Shown here piece after piece: positions 1-6,533 of a DNA stretch of 9,246 nt (positions within the stretch are counted from its first letter, which is position 1; every line of letters begins with the position of its first letter). The DNA comes from Deltaproteobacteria bacterium. GTDB lineage: Bacteria > Desulfobacterota > Desulfobacteria > Desulfobacterales > Desulfatirhabdiaceae. The stretch spans positions 8,799-18,044 of the forward strand of contig JAPLJE010000333.1 of NCBI GenBank assembly GCA_026388755.1. Reading direction: 5' to 3'. Below the pieces are notes generated by a model. It had not been told where the DNA came from. It worked only from the letters and a program-made list of their open reading frames with translations, and did not search any database. A program made the translations under genes and the position numbers.

Positions 1-2
1 TC

Positions 3-707
3 TACGAAGTCAGCAAACACGGCAATATCGCAGCCTCCAAACAATCTTCCTGGGATTTCCAGGCCGTACCCTGGACCGTTGGTAGGGATTTCACGGCCCC
101 GACCTGCGCAACCTGTCACATCAGCTTGCTGGTTAATTCAGACGGTGAAGTGGTTGTCCAGAGAACGCACCAGATGAATGACCGGCTGTCGACCCGGATT
201 TTTGGTCTCATCTACGCGCACAGGCAGCCGAAAAATCCCGACACCACGTTGATTCGAAACAGCGCCGGACTTCAATTGCCGACCGATTTTGACGGTGCTC
301 CAGCCTCTCAATACCTGATAGACGATGCGGAATTTGCCAAACGCCAAAAGACCCTGCAGGCCGTGTGCCTTTCCTGCCATAGCCTGTCATGGGTCAAGGG
401 ACACTGGCAGCGCCTGGAGCATACCATTGAGACAACGAATGCCGCCACGCGAACCGCTACCGACATCATGCGGGACATCTGGAAAAAAGGTTACGCATCG
501 GGACTTGAGCGCGGCGCCAGCCCATTTGATGAGTCCATAGAAAAGAAATGGAGCGCGATCTGGCTGTTTGATGCCAACAACTCCCGGTTCGCATCGGCCA
601 TGGCCGGCGGCGGGGACTACGGTGTGTATGCGGAAGGCCGATTCCCCCTATCAACGCGGGTGGCCGAGCTCAATGAATGGTTAATACGGCAGAGGAAAAA
701 GGATTAG
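3..707 (+). CDS. HAO-like multiheme cytochrome c, C-terminal part (5' end outside window)
   Basis: The open frame runs from the left edge (first whole codon at 3) to the TAG at 705-707, giving 234 residues; an internal methionine at 126 is not the true start. Two c-type heme sites are visible, CATCH (105-119) and CLSCH (366-380). The surrounding text, SKHG near the start, 'DFTAPTCATCH', a THQMNDRLS stretch and a C-terminal 'WLFDANNSRFASAMAGGGDYG', is the pattern I associate with octaheme hydroxylamine oxidoreductase/nitrite-reductase-type cytochromes, where such motifs flank the last heme sites. These are periplasmic electron-transfer enzymes acting on nitrogen compounds; many in anaerobes have no proven substrate. 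The other heme sites and signal peptide would lie upstream. The gene converges on the transporter that ends at 712. I am confident of a multiheme cytochrome, moderately of the HAO family, and not of the substrate. Confidence 0.8.
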   Translation, partial: YEVSKHGNIAASKQSSWDFQAVPWTVGRDFTAPTCATCHISLLVNSDGEVVVQRTHQMNDRLSTRIFGLIYAHRQPKNPDTTLIRNSAGLQLPTDFDGAPASQYLIDDAEFAKRQKTLQAVCLSCHSLSWVKGHWQRLEHTIETTNAATRTATDIMRDIWKKGYASGLERGASPFDESIEKKWSAIWLFDANNSRFASAMAGGGDYGVYAEGRFPLSTRVAELNEWLIRQRKKD

Positions 708-711
708 TCCC

Positions 712-1575
712 TTATTGTCTTTTGCCGCTGCGGATCATCAATATCACGGCCGACAGGATGACAGCACTTCCCATGTAACTTTGAACGGTAAAAACCTCGC
801 CCCACCAGAAATACGCGACAGTGGCTGCAACAACGGGTTCAAGGGTTGCGGTGATGGAGGCCCGTCCGGCATCAAGATATTTCAGCCCAAGATAGTAACA
901 GGAATTGGCACCGTAAGTACATATAATCGCAAGCGATATCAGCGCCAGCCAGGCTGTCGGGGTTTTTGCTGTAAAAGTGACCCAGGGAAGCAGCCCTAAG
1001 GCCCCTATGGGCAAAACATACAGAAAGAGATTATAAGAACTATATCGGCCGGTATAGTATTTTCCAAAGATATAATACAGGGAATAGGAAAAACCGGATG
1101 ACAATCCAAATACGATAGCTGAAATACTGATCGGACTGCCGTCATGACTCGAACCCTTGCCCATCGAAATGGCCGAGATGCCGATGAGCGTCAACACCAT
1201 GGCCAATATTTTGGTGGGGGTTATGGATTCTTTGAGAACTATCCGTGATAGAACGATGACCCAGGCCGGCGCCGTGTACAGGAGGACGGCAGCCAGAGCC
1301 GCACCCCCCTGCTTTACGGCCATCTGATAGAAAAAATAGAACAGCGAAACACCACATAGCCCGAACACCAGGATATTCGGAATGTCTTTTTGATGCAGGC
1401 TTACTTCATGCCGAAGCATCGCATGACCGCCAAATAGGATCCAGGCCAGCAGCGCCCGCCAGAAAGCTACCTCCATGGGCGAAATGCCTTCCTGAAAAGC
1501 CAGCCTGGAAAAAGAGCCAATCATTCCCCACAAGACTGCTGCAGCAACAATAAATACATATCCCTTGAAAACCAT
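712..1575 (-). CDS. EamA/DMT-superfamily transporter (10 membrane segments)
   Basis: This 287-residue, strongly hydrophobic protein has the two-fold EamA (drug/metabolite transporter) pattern: about ten membrane helices in two repeats. The first repeat starts with 'AAAVLWGMIGSFSRLAFQ' and 'EVAFWRALLAW'; each half ends in a long hydrophobic helix, and the second half has the characteristic 'TATLEPVVAATVAYFWWGE'. It is an inner-membrane exporter or permease; the substrate (amino acids or other small metabolites) cannot be read from sequence. I start it at the ATG at 1573-1575, where the family pattern begins, with only a weak AGG 6 bases upstream. The frame is open back to a TTG at 1644, and an AGGAGG lies at 1611-1616 without a normal start codon at the right distance. 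It is transcribed towards the cytochrome gene. The family call is firm and the start less so. Confidence 0.88.
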   Translation of the reverse strand: MVFKGYVFIVAAAVLWGMIGSFSRLAFQEGISPMEVAFWRALLAWILFGGHAMLRHEVSLHQKDIPNILVFGLCGVSLFYFFYQMAVKQGGAALAAVLLYTAPAWVIVLSRIVLKESITPTKILAMVLTLIGISAISMGKGSSHDGSPISISAIVFGLSSGFSYSLYYIFGKYYTGRYSSYNLFLYVLPIGALGLLPWVTFTAKTPTAWLALISLAIICTYGANSCYYLGLKYLDAGRASITATLEPVVAATVAYFWWGEVFTVQSYMGSAVILSAVILMIRSGKRQ

Positions 1576-1682
1576 ATAACGCCTGATCACTTTGAGGACG
1601 AAAATAATGACCTCCTGTTTAATCCAGGTTCCGGAAAATATCAAATCCTAACTGCGTCATATTTGGTTGACTCACAATAAAA

Positions 1683-1710
1683 AGCATGGCATTTAAATAA
1701 GATATGTCAA
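1683..1710 (-). promoter_or_regulatory. Possible sigma-70 type promoter for the EamA transporter
   Basis: On the minus strand a perfect TTGACA -35 element (plus-strand TGTCAA, 1705-1710) is followed 16 bases later by CATGCT (plus-strand AGCATG, 1683-1688), which matches only three of six -10 positions. The position, about 110 bases before the chosen ATG in the divergent gap, is sensible. The weak -10 keeps the call tentative. Confidence 0.3.
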
Positions 1711-1727
1711 TTGAATGATATTTTTCT

Positions 1728-1988
1728 GTGAAAGGTTACCCTGAAAAGACCTCAACAAATCACATCCATTCCAGGCCCCAAAGCCTTAAGCTGGATTTCA
1801 AGGGATTCGAAGATATTGTCTCCCTTTTTTATCATTTGCCCATGATCGAGCTGGCGGAGTGTCTGGCAGCCATCACACCTGGCAGTTATGAAAAACGGAT
1901 CCTTCTGCGCCCGCCGCTGATCATCTCTTCAGAGGATACTGAAGTGGCGTTGGAGATCTTTGAAACGGTATTGAAAGAAGTCGTTTGA
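1728..1988 (+). pseudogene. Remnant of a class III (PLP-dependent) aminotransferase, internally deleted
   Basis: The frame starts at a GTG and encodes 86 residues. Residues about 30-56, containing LFYHLPMIELAECLAAITPG, match the N-terminal region of class III aminotransferases (usual form: 'NLFYxxPxxELAEKLAxxTPG', just before the 'FFxNSGxEAxE' cofactor region). Directly after it, residues about 58-86, with ILLRPPLIISSEDTEVALEIF, match the extreme C-terminus of the same enzymes. The roughly 300 residues that normally lie between, including the phosphate-binding SGxEA motif and the Schiff-base lysine, are absent, so no transaminase activity is possible. The likely join is near nucleotides 1893-1901. 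The family normally has 400-450 residues. No convincing ribosome site precedes the GTG. Active relatives act on ornithine, acetylornithine, 4-aminobutyrate or similar amines. With this remnant, 1576-2160 holds no functional protein gene that I can see. Confidence 0.55.
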
Positions 1989-2051
1989 GGAGATATTGCT
2001 GGGAAATTCGGCCTTACCCACCGCAACCCGGCATCCGCACGATGCAGACAG

Positions 2052-2100
2052 TTCCTGGCGGGATATCTGGTAAAGCAGTGCAGGGATTAGAGGCCAGGAA
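2052..2100 (+). promoter_or_regulatory. Long-range inverted repeat in the leader of the amino acid-binding protein gene
   Basis: TTCCTGGC (2052-2059) and GCCAGGAA (2093-2100) are perfect 8-base inverted copies separated by 33 bases, and a small GCATC/GATGC hairpin (2031-2045) precedes them. If transcribed, they could fold into a structured leader. No T-run follows, so it is not a normal terminator, and I do not recognise a known riboswitch. Confidence 0.3.
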
Positions 2101-2119
2101 TCAATCAGGGGGCCCTATG

Positions 2120-2148
2120 TACAGTTGTTGATTTAAGCATTAACTGTA
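2120..2148. promoter_or_regulatory. Perfect 7-base dyad next to the ribosome site (possible operator or hairpin)
   Basis: TACAGTT (2120-2126) and AACTGTA (2142-2148) are perfect inverted copies. Their centres are 22 bases apart, about two helical turns, as for a dimeric regulator gripping one DNA face. The right arm ends three bases before GAGGTG (2151-2156), the ribosome-binding site of the next gene, so as RNA it could also affect translation. The regulator is unknown. Confidence 0.35.
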
Positions 2149-2160
2149 AAGAGGTGAAAC

Positions 2161-2946
2161 ATGAAAAAATGGGGCGCTGTTGTTCTGGCAGCGGTTTTGG
2201 CGGTTTGCTGGGTGGGAAATGCCTCGGCGGCGGATGCAAAAAAGAAACTTCGCATTGGAACGGAAGGCGCATATCCGCCTTTTAATCTGGAGGACAGAAA
2301 TGGACAGGTCCAGGGATTCGATATCGATATTGCCAAGGCCCTATGTAAGGAAATGGGAATGGAATACGAGTTCAAGGTTCAGGATTGGGATGGTCTGATT
2401 CCCGGACTTCTGGCGAAAAAATTTGATGTGATTATCGCCTCCATGTCCATTACGGATGAACGCAAACAGAAGGTCGATTTTACCAACAAATATTATCAGA
2501 CCCCGGCCCGGTTCGTGGCCAAAAAGGGTGCCGGCATCACCGTTTCCAAGGAAGGCTTGAAAGGGAAAAAAGTTGGAGTTCAGCGGGCAACCATTCACGA
2601 GAATTTTGTCCGCGACATGTTCGGGAATGCCGTGACTATAAAGGCCTATGCAACCCAGGATGAAGCCAATATGGATCTGGTCTCCGGCCGTGTTGACTTG
2701 GTGATTGCCGATGCTACCGTTCTTCTGGGTGGATTCATTAACACGGATGCCGGAAAAGGATTTGAGTTTGTAGGTCCCAGCTATGTGGATAAAAAATGGT
2801 TTGGCGATGGCGTTGGAATCGCAATACGAAAGGGAGACAATGATCTTCGCCAGAAGCTGAACAAGGCCATTGACGCCATACGCGCCAACGGTGTTTATCA
2901 GAAGATCAACGCCAAGTATTTCGATTTTGATATGTACGGGAAATAA
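2161..2946 (+). CDS. ABC transporter periplasmic basic amino acid-binding protein (HisJ/ArgT-like)
   Basis: This 261-residue protein of the SBP_bac_3 family captures an amino acid in the periplasm for an ABC importer. Residues 1-23 form a Sec signal peptide ending in NASA. The mature part shows GTEGAYPPFN (33-42), the family signature GFDIDIAKAL (about 52-61), and SMSITDERKQ (about 94-103), whose arginine corresponds to the one that holds the ligand carboxylate in HisJ. It also has an Asp in 'VIADATV', a 'DKKWFGDGVGIAIRKGD' stretch close to the enterobacterial HisJ/ArgT motif, and a KYFDFDMYG tail like theirs. These details favour lysine, arginine, ornithine or histidine as ligand. GAGGTG precedes the ATG by four bases. 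No permease or ATPase gene lies beside it, so it must borrow a transporter encoded elsewhere. It looks intact, unlike the aminotransferase remnant upstream. Confidence 0.92.
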   Translation: MKKWGAVVLAAVLAVCWVGNASAADAKKKLRIGTEGAYPPFNLEDRNGQVQGFDIDIAKALCKEMGMEYEFKVQDWDGLIPGLLAKKFDVIIASMSITDERKQKVDFTNKYYQTPARFVAKKGAGITVSKEGLKGKKVGVQRATIHENFVRDMFGNAVTIKAYATQDEANMDLVSGRVDLVIADATVLLGGFINTDAGKGFEFVGPSYVDKKWFGDGVGIAIRKGDNDLRQKLNKAIDAIRANGVYQKINAKYFDFDMYGK

Positions 2947-2979
2947 TGGAACCCCGGACTGCAGGTTGAGGTGAATATA

Positions 2980-3435
2980 TTGGAGCCTATTGATAAACGC
3001 TTTGTTATCGGGATAGATCTGGGGACTACCAATTGCGCCGTGGCTTATGCAGACCTCCAGGGAGAAAAGGATGCCAGGACCAATATCCGGCTGTTCAAAA
3101 CTCCACAGTTGACTGGGCCCGGGGAAGTTTCACGACTTTCGGTGCTGCCATCCTTTCTGTACCTTCCCGGCGCCTATGATCTTTCTTCCGAGGCGCTTCA
3201 ATTGCCCTGGAGTTCGTCTGGTACTGCGGATCATCCTCAGTTCGTCGGCGCCTTTGCCAGGGATCACGGCACAAAAATTCCTTCACGCCTGGTCTCCTCG
3301 GCCAAAAGCTGGCTCTGTCACCCATACGCCGACCGAAAGGCCCGCATCCTGCCATGGGGGGGTGGCAGCGATGTTTACAGGGTGTCTCCGATTCAGGCGA
3401 CTGCCGCTTATCTGGAACACATTAAAGCTGCATGA
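2980..3435 (+). CDS. Long Hsp70-family protein, N-terminal part (broken by a frameshift)
   Basis: This is the start of an Hsp70-type ATPase that continues in another frame (next entry). I start it at the TTG at 2980, which sits six bases after GAGGTG (2968-2973); a GTG at 2971 in the same frame overlaps that ribosome site. The protein then begins MEPIDKRFVIGIDLGTTNCA, with the phosphate-1 motif GIDLGTTN at residues 11-18. The frame runs through 'PIQATAAYLEHIKAA' and hits TGA at 3433-3435, where relatives continue 'AAW...' into the 'LTVPASFDE' region. The piece alone holds less than half of the ATPase domain and should not be functional. It lies 33 bases after the binding-protein gene and may be co-transcribed with it. 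Confidence 0.8.
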   Translation: MEPIDKRFVIGIDLGTTNCAVAYADLQGEKDARTNIRLFKTPQLTGPGEVSRLSVLPSFLYLPGAYDLSSEALQLPWSSSGTADHPQFVGAFARDHGTKIPSRLVSSAKSWLCHPYADRKARILPWGGGSDVYRVSPIQATAAYLEHIKAA

Positions 3436-5758
3436 AGATCAGTATCTGGAAAATCAGCTCATCATTCTGACGGTTCCGGCTTCGTTTGATGAAGTCGCCA
3501 GAGAGCTGACGGTGGAGGCTGCTGTCATAGCCGGCCTGAAAACGGTCACCCTGCTGGAAGAGCCGCTTGCAGCTTTTTACAGCTGGCTGATTCGCTATGA
3601 GAACAGCTGGAGCCGATTTGTCTCTCCCGAGGAGCTGATCTTGGTCTGTGACGTCGGAGGCGGTACCACCGATTTTACCCTTATTTCCCTGAGGGAAGCA
3701 GCGGGCAGCCCCCGTTTCGAACGCATCGCCGTGGGAGATCACCTGATACTGGGCGGAGATAATATGGACCTGGCTCTTGCGCGAAGCATCGAAATGCGTC
3801 TGGGTAAATCAAAGGCCATATTAACCGGAGATCGCTGGAAAACCCTTTGTCACCAATGCCGGCAGGCAAAAGAAGTGTTGCTGAACAAAACCGCGGAATC
3901 TCGTAAAATCACGATCATGGGCGAAGGCAGCCGGCTGATCGGTGGAACCCTTTCAGCGGACTTGGACTATCGGAACGTTGCACAGACAATTTTAGATGGG
4001 TTTTTCCCCCTCCTGGATGCGGGTGAAAAACCGCCTGCTCCGTCTTTTCGCAAGGGCATCACCGAGTTCGGGCTGCCTTATGAACAGGAGCCTGCCATCA
4101 CCCGTCATCTGGGATGGTTTCTGGACCAGCACCGGGCCGAGGTATCTGACTATCTGGGAAAAGAATTTCAGGCTCCGGATTGTATTCTCTTTAATGGCGG
4201 CTCTCTGAAACCACCGGTCATCCAGGAGCGCATCCGGCAGGCCATCCGCTGCTGGTTTCATACGGACAACACCGCGGTTCCGCGGGTTCTGGATAATCCG
4301 GACCCGGATCTGGCCGTGGCTCTGGGTGCCGCTTATTATGGACTCGTCAAGATGGGCCGCGGAGTCCGGGTCGGCAGCGGCAGCTCCCGGTCCTATTATA
4401 TCGGCGTTTCAACCGGATCTGCTGAAACGGATGGGGCGAACAGCCGGCAGGCCATTTGTCTGATAGAGCGGGGGCTGGATGAAGGCAGCCAGATTCAGCT
4501 TGAGGACCGGGATTTTCAGGTCCTGACCAATCAGCCGGTCAGTTTTGACCTGTACAGCTCGAGTTTTCGCTCCGGCGACCGTAGCGGCCAACTTGTGGCT
4601 GTGGATGATTCCCTTACCCGCCTGCCGCCGATTCAGACCATAATTCAGTATGGAAAAACAGGCGAACACAGCAAAATTCCGGTTGCGGTCGAGGCCAGCT
4701 ATACGGAGATCGGGACACTGGCCCTGTGGTGTCATTCCCGGATCAGCGATCAGCGCTGGAAGCTTCAATTTCAAATCCGGGGAACAGGTGACTCTCAGGA
4801 TATCGGTGATCCGGAGACTTTTGAAGCTGCTCAGGTAGAAGCTATCCACACACTTCTTCGGACGGCTTTTTCACAGCCGGCCAGTGGCCCCTTCCTGGAA
4901 TCACTGGGAAAGGATATTTCACGGATTATCGAAAGGTCCAGGGAAAAATGGCCGCTGTCGCTCATTCGCAGTATGGTGGATATCCTTCTTTCCCTCGTTC
5001 AGACCCGGCAGACAGCCCCGGATTTCGAAAGCCGCTGGCTGAACCTTCTGGGTTTCTGCTTAAGACCTGGGTTTGGCGACGGCTTTGACGGGCATCGCAT
5101 CAAGGCGATCTGGAAGATTTACAAGCAGGGCCCGGTTCACAGCCATCACAGCCAGGTCCGGTCAGACTGGTGGATCCTGTGGCGACGCATATCAGGAGGC
5201 TTGAGCGCCGGTCATCAGCGTCAGTTTTTTCAGGATTTAACCCCCATTCTGTTCTCTGCCAAAGCCGGCAAGCAGCGAATTCTGCCCCAGGAATATCTGG
5301 AAATTCAAATGGCTGCAGCCAGTATGGAACGCCTGGCCGTCAAGGACAAGATCAGGTTGGGTAGTTTGCTGCTGACAGATCTTCAGTCCAAAAAGGCTAA
5401 ACCGCAGCAGTTCTGGGCATTTTCCAGAATCGGAGCCAGAGAGCTGCTGTATGGCCCGGCTGACCGGGTAATTCCGCCAGCAGAAATCTTCCCGTGGATT
5501 GAAGCCCTCATTTCAGGAAACTGGACAAATCCCAGGCCTGCGGGTCTGGCCCTTATGCAGTTGGCCCGAAAAACCGGGGACCGCACCCGTGATGTGGATT
5601 CCGCTGTGGTCGAACGGATTCAAACCCGCCTATCCCAACAGGATTTTTTGGCGGAACAGGTTCGGGTCCTTTCCGAAGTCATTCCACTCCGAAAACAGGA
5701 AACCAGCGCCATTTTTGGCGAGGACTTGCCATCTGGCTTGATTCTGGGTGCACCCTAA
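3434..5758 (+). CDS. Long Hsp70-family protein, remainder after the frameshift (ATPase core and C-terminal DUF3731-type region)
   Basis: Reading resumes one base on at GAA 3434 and stays open for 774 residues to the TAA at 5756-5758; with the first part the protein would be about 925 residues, usual for this long Hsp70 group. Visible ATPase motifs are VPASFDEVARELTVEAA, the phosphate-2 loop DVGGGTTDFT (from about nucleotide 3650), 'GGDNMDLALA', FNGGSLKPP (adenosine-binding, near 4189-4215) and DPDLAVALGAAYYG. The C-terminal half lacks a clear DnaK-like lid and instead resembles the helical region (DUF3731 type) of Hsp70-like proteins from deltaproteobacteria, ending IFGEDLPSGLIL. The role is presumably ATP-driven binding of client proteins in the cytoplasm; clients are unknown. 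No independent start codon or ribosome site is evident near 3434. The same frame stays open upstream to 3176, but that stretch has no Hsp70 character. Confidence 0.85.
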   Translation, partial: EDQYLENQLIILTVPASFDEVARELTVEAAVIAGLKTVTLLEEPLAAFYSWLIRYENSWSRFVSPEELILVCDVGGGTTDFTLISLREAAGSPRFERIAVGDHLILGGDNMDLALARSIEMRLGKSKAILTGDRWKTLCHQCRQAKEVLLNKTAESRKITIMGEGSRLIGGTLSADLDYRNVAQTILDGFFPLLDAGEKPPAPSFRKGITEFGLPYEQEPAITRHLGWFLDQHRAEVSDYLGKEFQAPDCILFNGGSLKPPVIQERIRQAIRCWFHTDNTAVPRVLDNPDPDLAVALGAAYYGLVKMGRGVRVGSGSSRSYYIGVSTGSAETDGANSRQAICLIERGLDEGSQIQLEDRDFQVLTNQPVSFDLYSSSFRSGDRSGQLVAVDDSLTRLPPIQTIIQYGKTGEHSKIPVAVEASYTEIGTLALWCHSRISDQRWKLQFQIRGTGDSQDIGDPETFEAAQVEAIHTLLRTAFSQPASGPFLESLGKDISRIIERSREKWPLSLIRSMVDILLSLVQTRQTAPDFESRWLNLLGFCLRPGFGDGFDGHRIKAIWKIYKQGPVHSHHSQVRSDWWILWRRISGGLSAGHQRQFFQDLTPILFSAKAGKQRILPQEYLEIQMAAASMERLAVKDKIRLGSLLLTDLQSKKAKPQQFWAFSRIGARELLYGPADRVIPPAEIFPWIEALISGNWTNPRPAGLALMQLARKTGDRTRDVDSAVVERIQTRLSQQDFLAEQVRVLSEVIPLRKQETSAIFGEDLPSGLILGAP

Positions 5759-5785
5759 AACATTCTCCATTGGAGGTTTTTCGCA

Positions 5786-6039
5786 ATGAGAATCAAGGAC
5801 ATTCTGGAAGATTTTTCCCGAAACGAAGAACTGAACAGGCAAAAAATGCAGGATGATGAAGCAAAAACCAGGCAGAAAATTGAACGCCATATCCAGGATA
5901 TCAGTCAATGCTTTGAAGCAGTGATTCTGCCGGCAGTGTATTTTTCAGTGACATCAGTCAGTTCATGGTGGATGACTTTCTGGAAAAATTTATCTGGGGC
6001 GCCATTGATATGTATCCTTCGGACCGGGTTTTGATGTGA
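5786..6039 (+). CDS. Small unknown protein, about 84 residues, with a frameshift in a T-run
   Basis: GGAGG (5773-5777) precedes the ATG by eight bases. The first part, from MRIKDILEDFSRNEELNRQK to 'HIQDISQCFEAVILPAVYF', is charged and probably helical. Past the T-run at 5941-5945 the starting frame turns into unlikely Trp/Ser-rich sequence and stops at 6034. The frame one base back instead reads FSDISQFMVDDFLEKFIWGA, then IDMYPSDRVLM, and stops at TGA 6037-6039. That stop overlaps the next gene's GTG as GTGA, which supports this reading. One extra T (six instead of five) restores an 84-residue protein with a charged N-terminal helix and an acidic/aromatic C-terminus. I do not recognise the family and see no signal peptide, membrane segment or metal motif. 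Its place between an Hsp70 and a radical SAM gene suggests an accessory or partner protein, which is inference. Confidence 0.6.
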
Positions 6040-6533
6040 TTGCGAAAAGGAAAACTCAGAAGATAATTACAGGTAAACCGGTTCGAAGTCCAAAAGCGCC
6101 CCGGCTGCAACAGACCTCCGGAAGTCTGTTGACGGCTGTGGTTGCTGGTGCTTCCGGAGAGATATTTGAGCTTGAAGGGTATGCGGCAGTCGGTATGGAC
6201 GGACAACGGATGGAGTTGTTGACCGCTGACCAGACGCAGCAACTGCCTCATGGGAGCGAGCTGATGTTTTTGCCGGATCGCATGCCCATCTTGCACAATC
6301 TGTCAACCGGAAAACTCGAAGCCCTGCGGGAAAACCCCTATCAGCCCGGAAGCCCATTGTTTCCAGTGGCTGTTTTCAATTCTCCGGGGTATGTGGTGAC
6401 ACACAACTGCGCCTATCAGGAAGCGCTTAAAGCCAGGATGTTGCCGCTTTTTTCGTATGGCGCTGTCGGTTGGCACCGGGGGCAGTTCCGCTCTGCAGTG
6501 ATTTTAGTTGACGGCAGGATCTGCGGTTTATGA
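6036..6533 (+). CDS. N-terminal domain of a radical SAM protein, split from the catalytic part by a frameshift
   Basis: It begins at GTG 6036 in a GTGA overlap with the previous stop and reads 165 residues to TGA 6531-6533. The stretches 'GEIFELEGYAAVGMDG', LPHGSELMFLPDRMPI and LPLFSYGAVGWHRGQF match the roughly 150-residue N-terminal domain that precedes the catalytic domain in this radical SAM group as I know it from deltaproteobacteria. The last seven codons (GRICGL and stop) do not fit. The overlapping frame from 6512 reads RQDLRFMKPEDV, which joins smoothly to the next entry and carries the RQD typical of this linker. One missing C (GACGG for GACCGG at about 6510-6514) explains the split. 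The domain's function is unknown. The first 30 residues are basic and poorly conserved-looking, so the true start could be later. Confidence 0.6.
   Translation: MIAKRKTQKIITGKPVRSPKAPRLQQTSGSLLTAVVAGASGEIFELEGYAAVGMDGQRMELLTADQTQQLPHGSELMFLPDRMPILHNLSTGKLEALRENPYQPGSPLFPVAVFNSPGYVVTHNCAYQEALKARMLPLFSYGAVGWHRGQFRSAVILVDGRICGL

Noticed and set aside
715..999. Plus-strand 94-residue open frame opposite the EamA gene
   Set aside because: The minus strand carries a clear ten-helix transporter; the plus-strand translation has no protein-like features.
1989..2160. Known amino acid riboswitch (lysine or glycine) or cobalamin riboswitch
   Set aside because: The hallmark conserved boxes of these classes are not found; only generic inverted repeats are present.
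3430..3436. TGA 3433 read as selenocysteine, or as a release-factor-2-type +1 programmed frameshift
   Set aside because: Read-through in the same frame gives sequence unlike Hsp70, and the site lacks the CTT-TGA slippery codon and upstream ribosome-like stimulator of prfB.
3422..3742. 106-residue minus-strand open frame
   Set aside because: It is a shadow of the conserved Hsp70 ATPase segment on the plus strand, with no supporting motif.
4409..4849. 146-residue minus-strand open frame opposite the Hsp70 gene
   Set aside because: It lies wholly opposite strong Hsp70 coding sequence, shows no recognisable motif, and is what codon bias on the plus strand produces by chance.
5937..5948. Canonical -1 programmed frameshift heptamer at the T-run
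   Set aside because: In the starting frame the codons are TAT TTT TCA; the A-site tRNA would re-pair poorly, so no X-XXY-YYZ heptamer is formed and a lost T is simpler.
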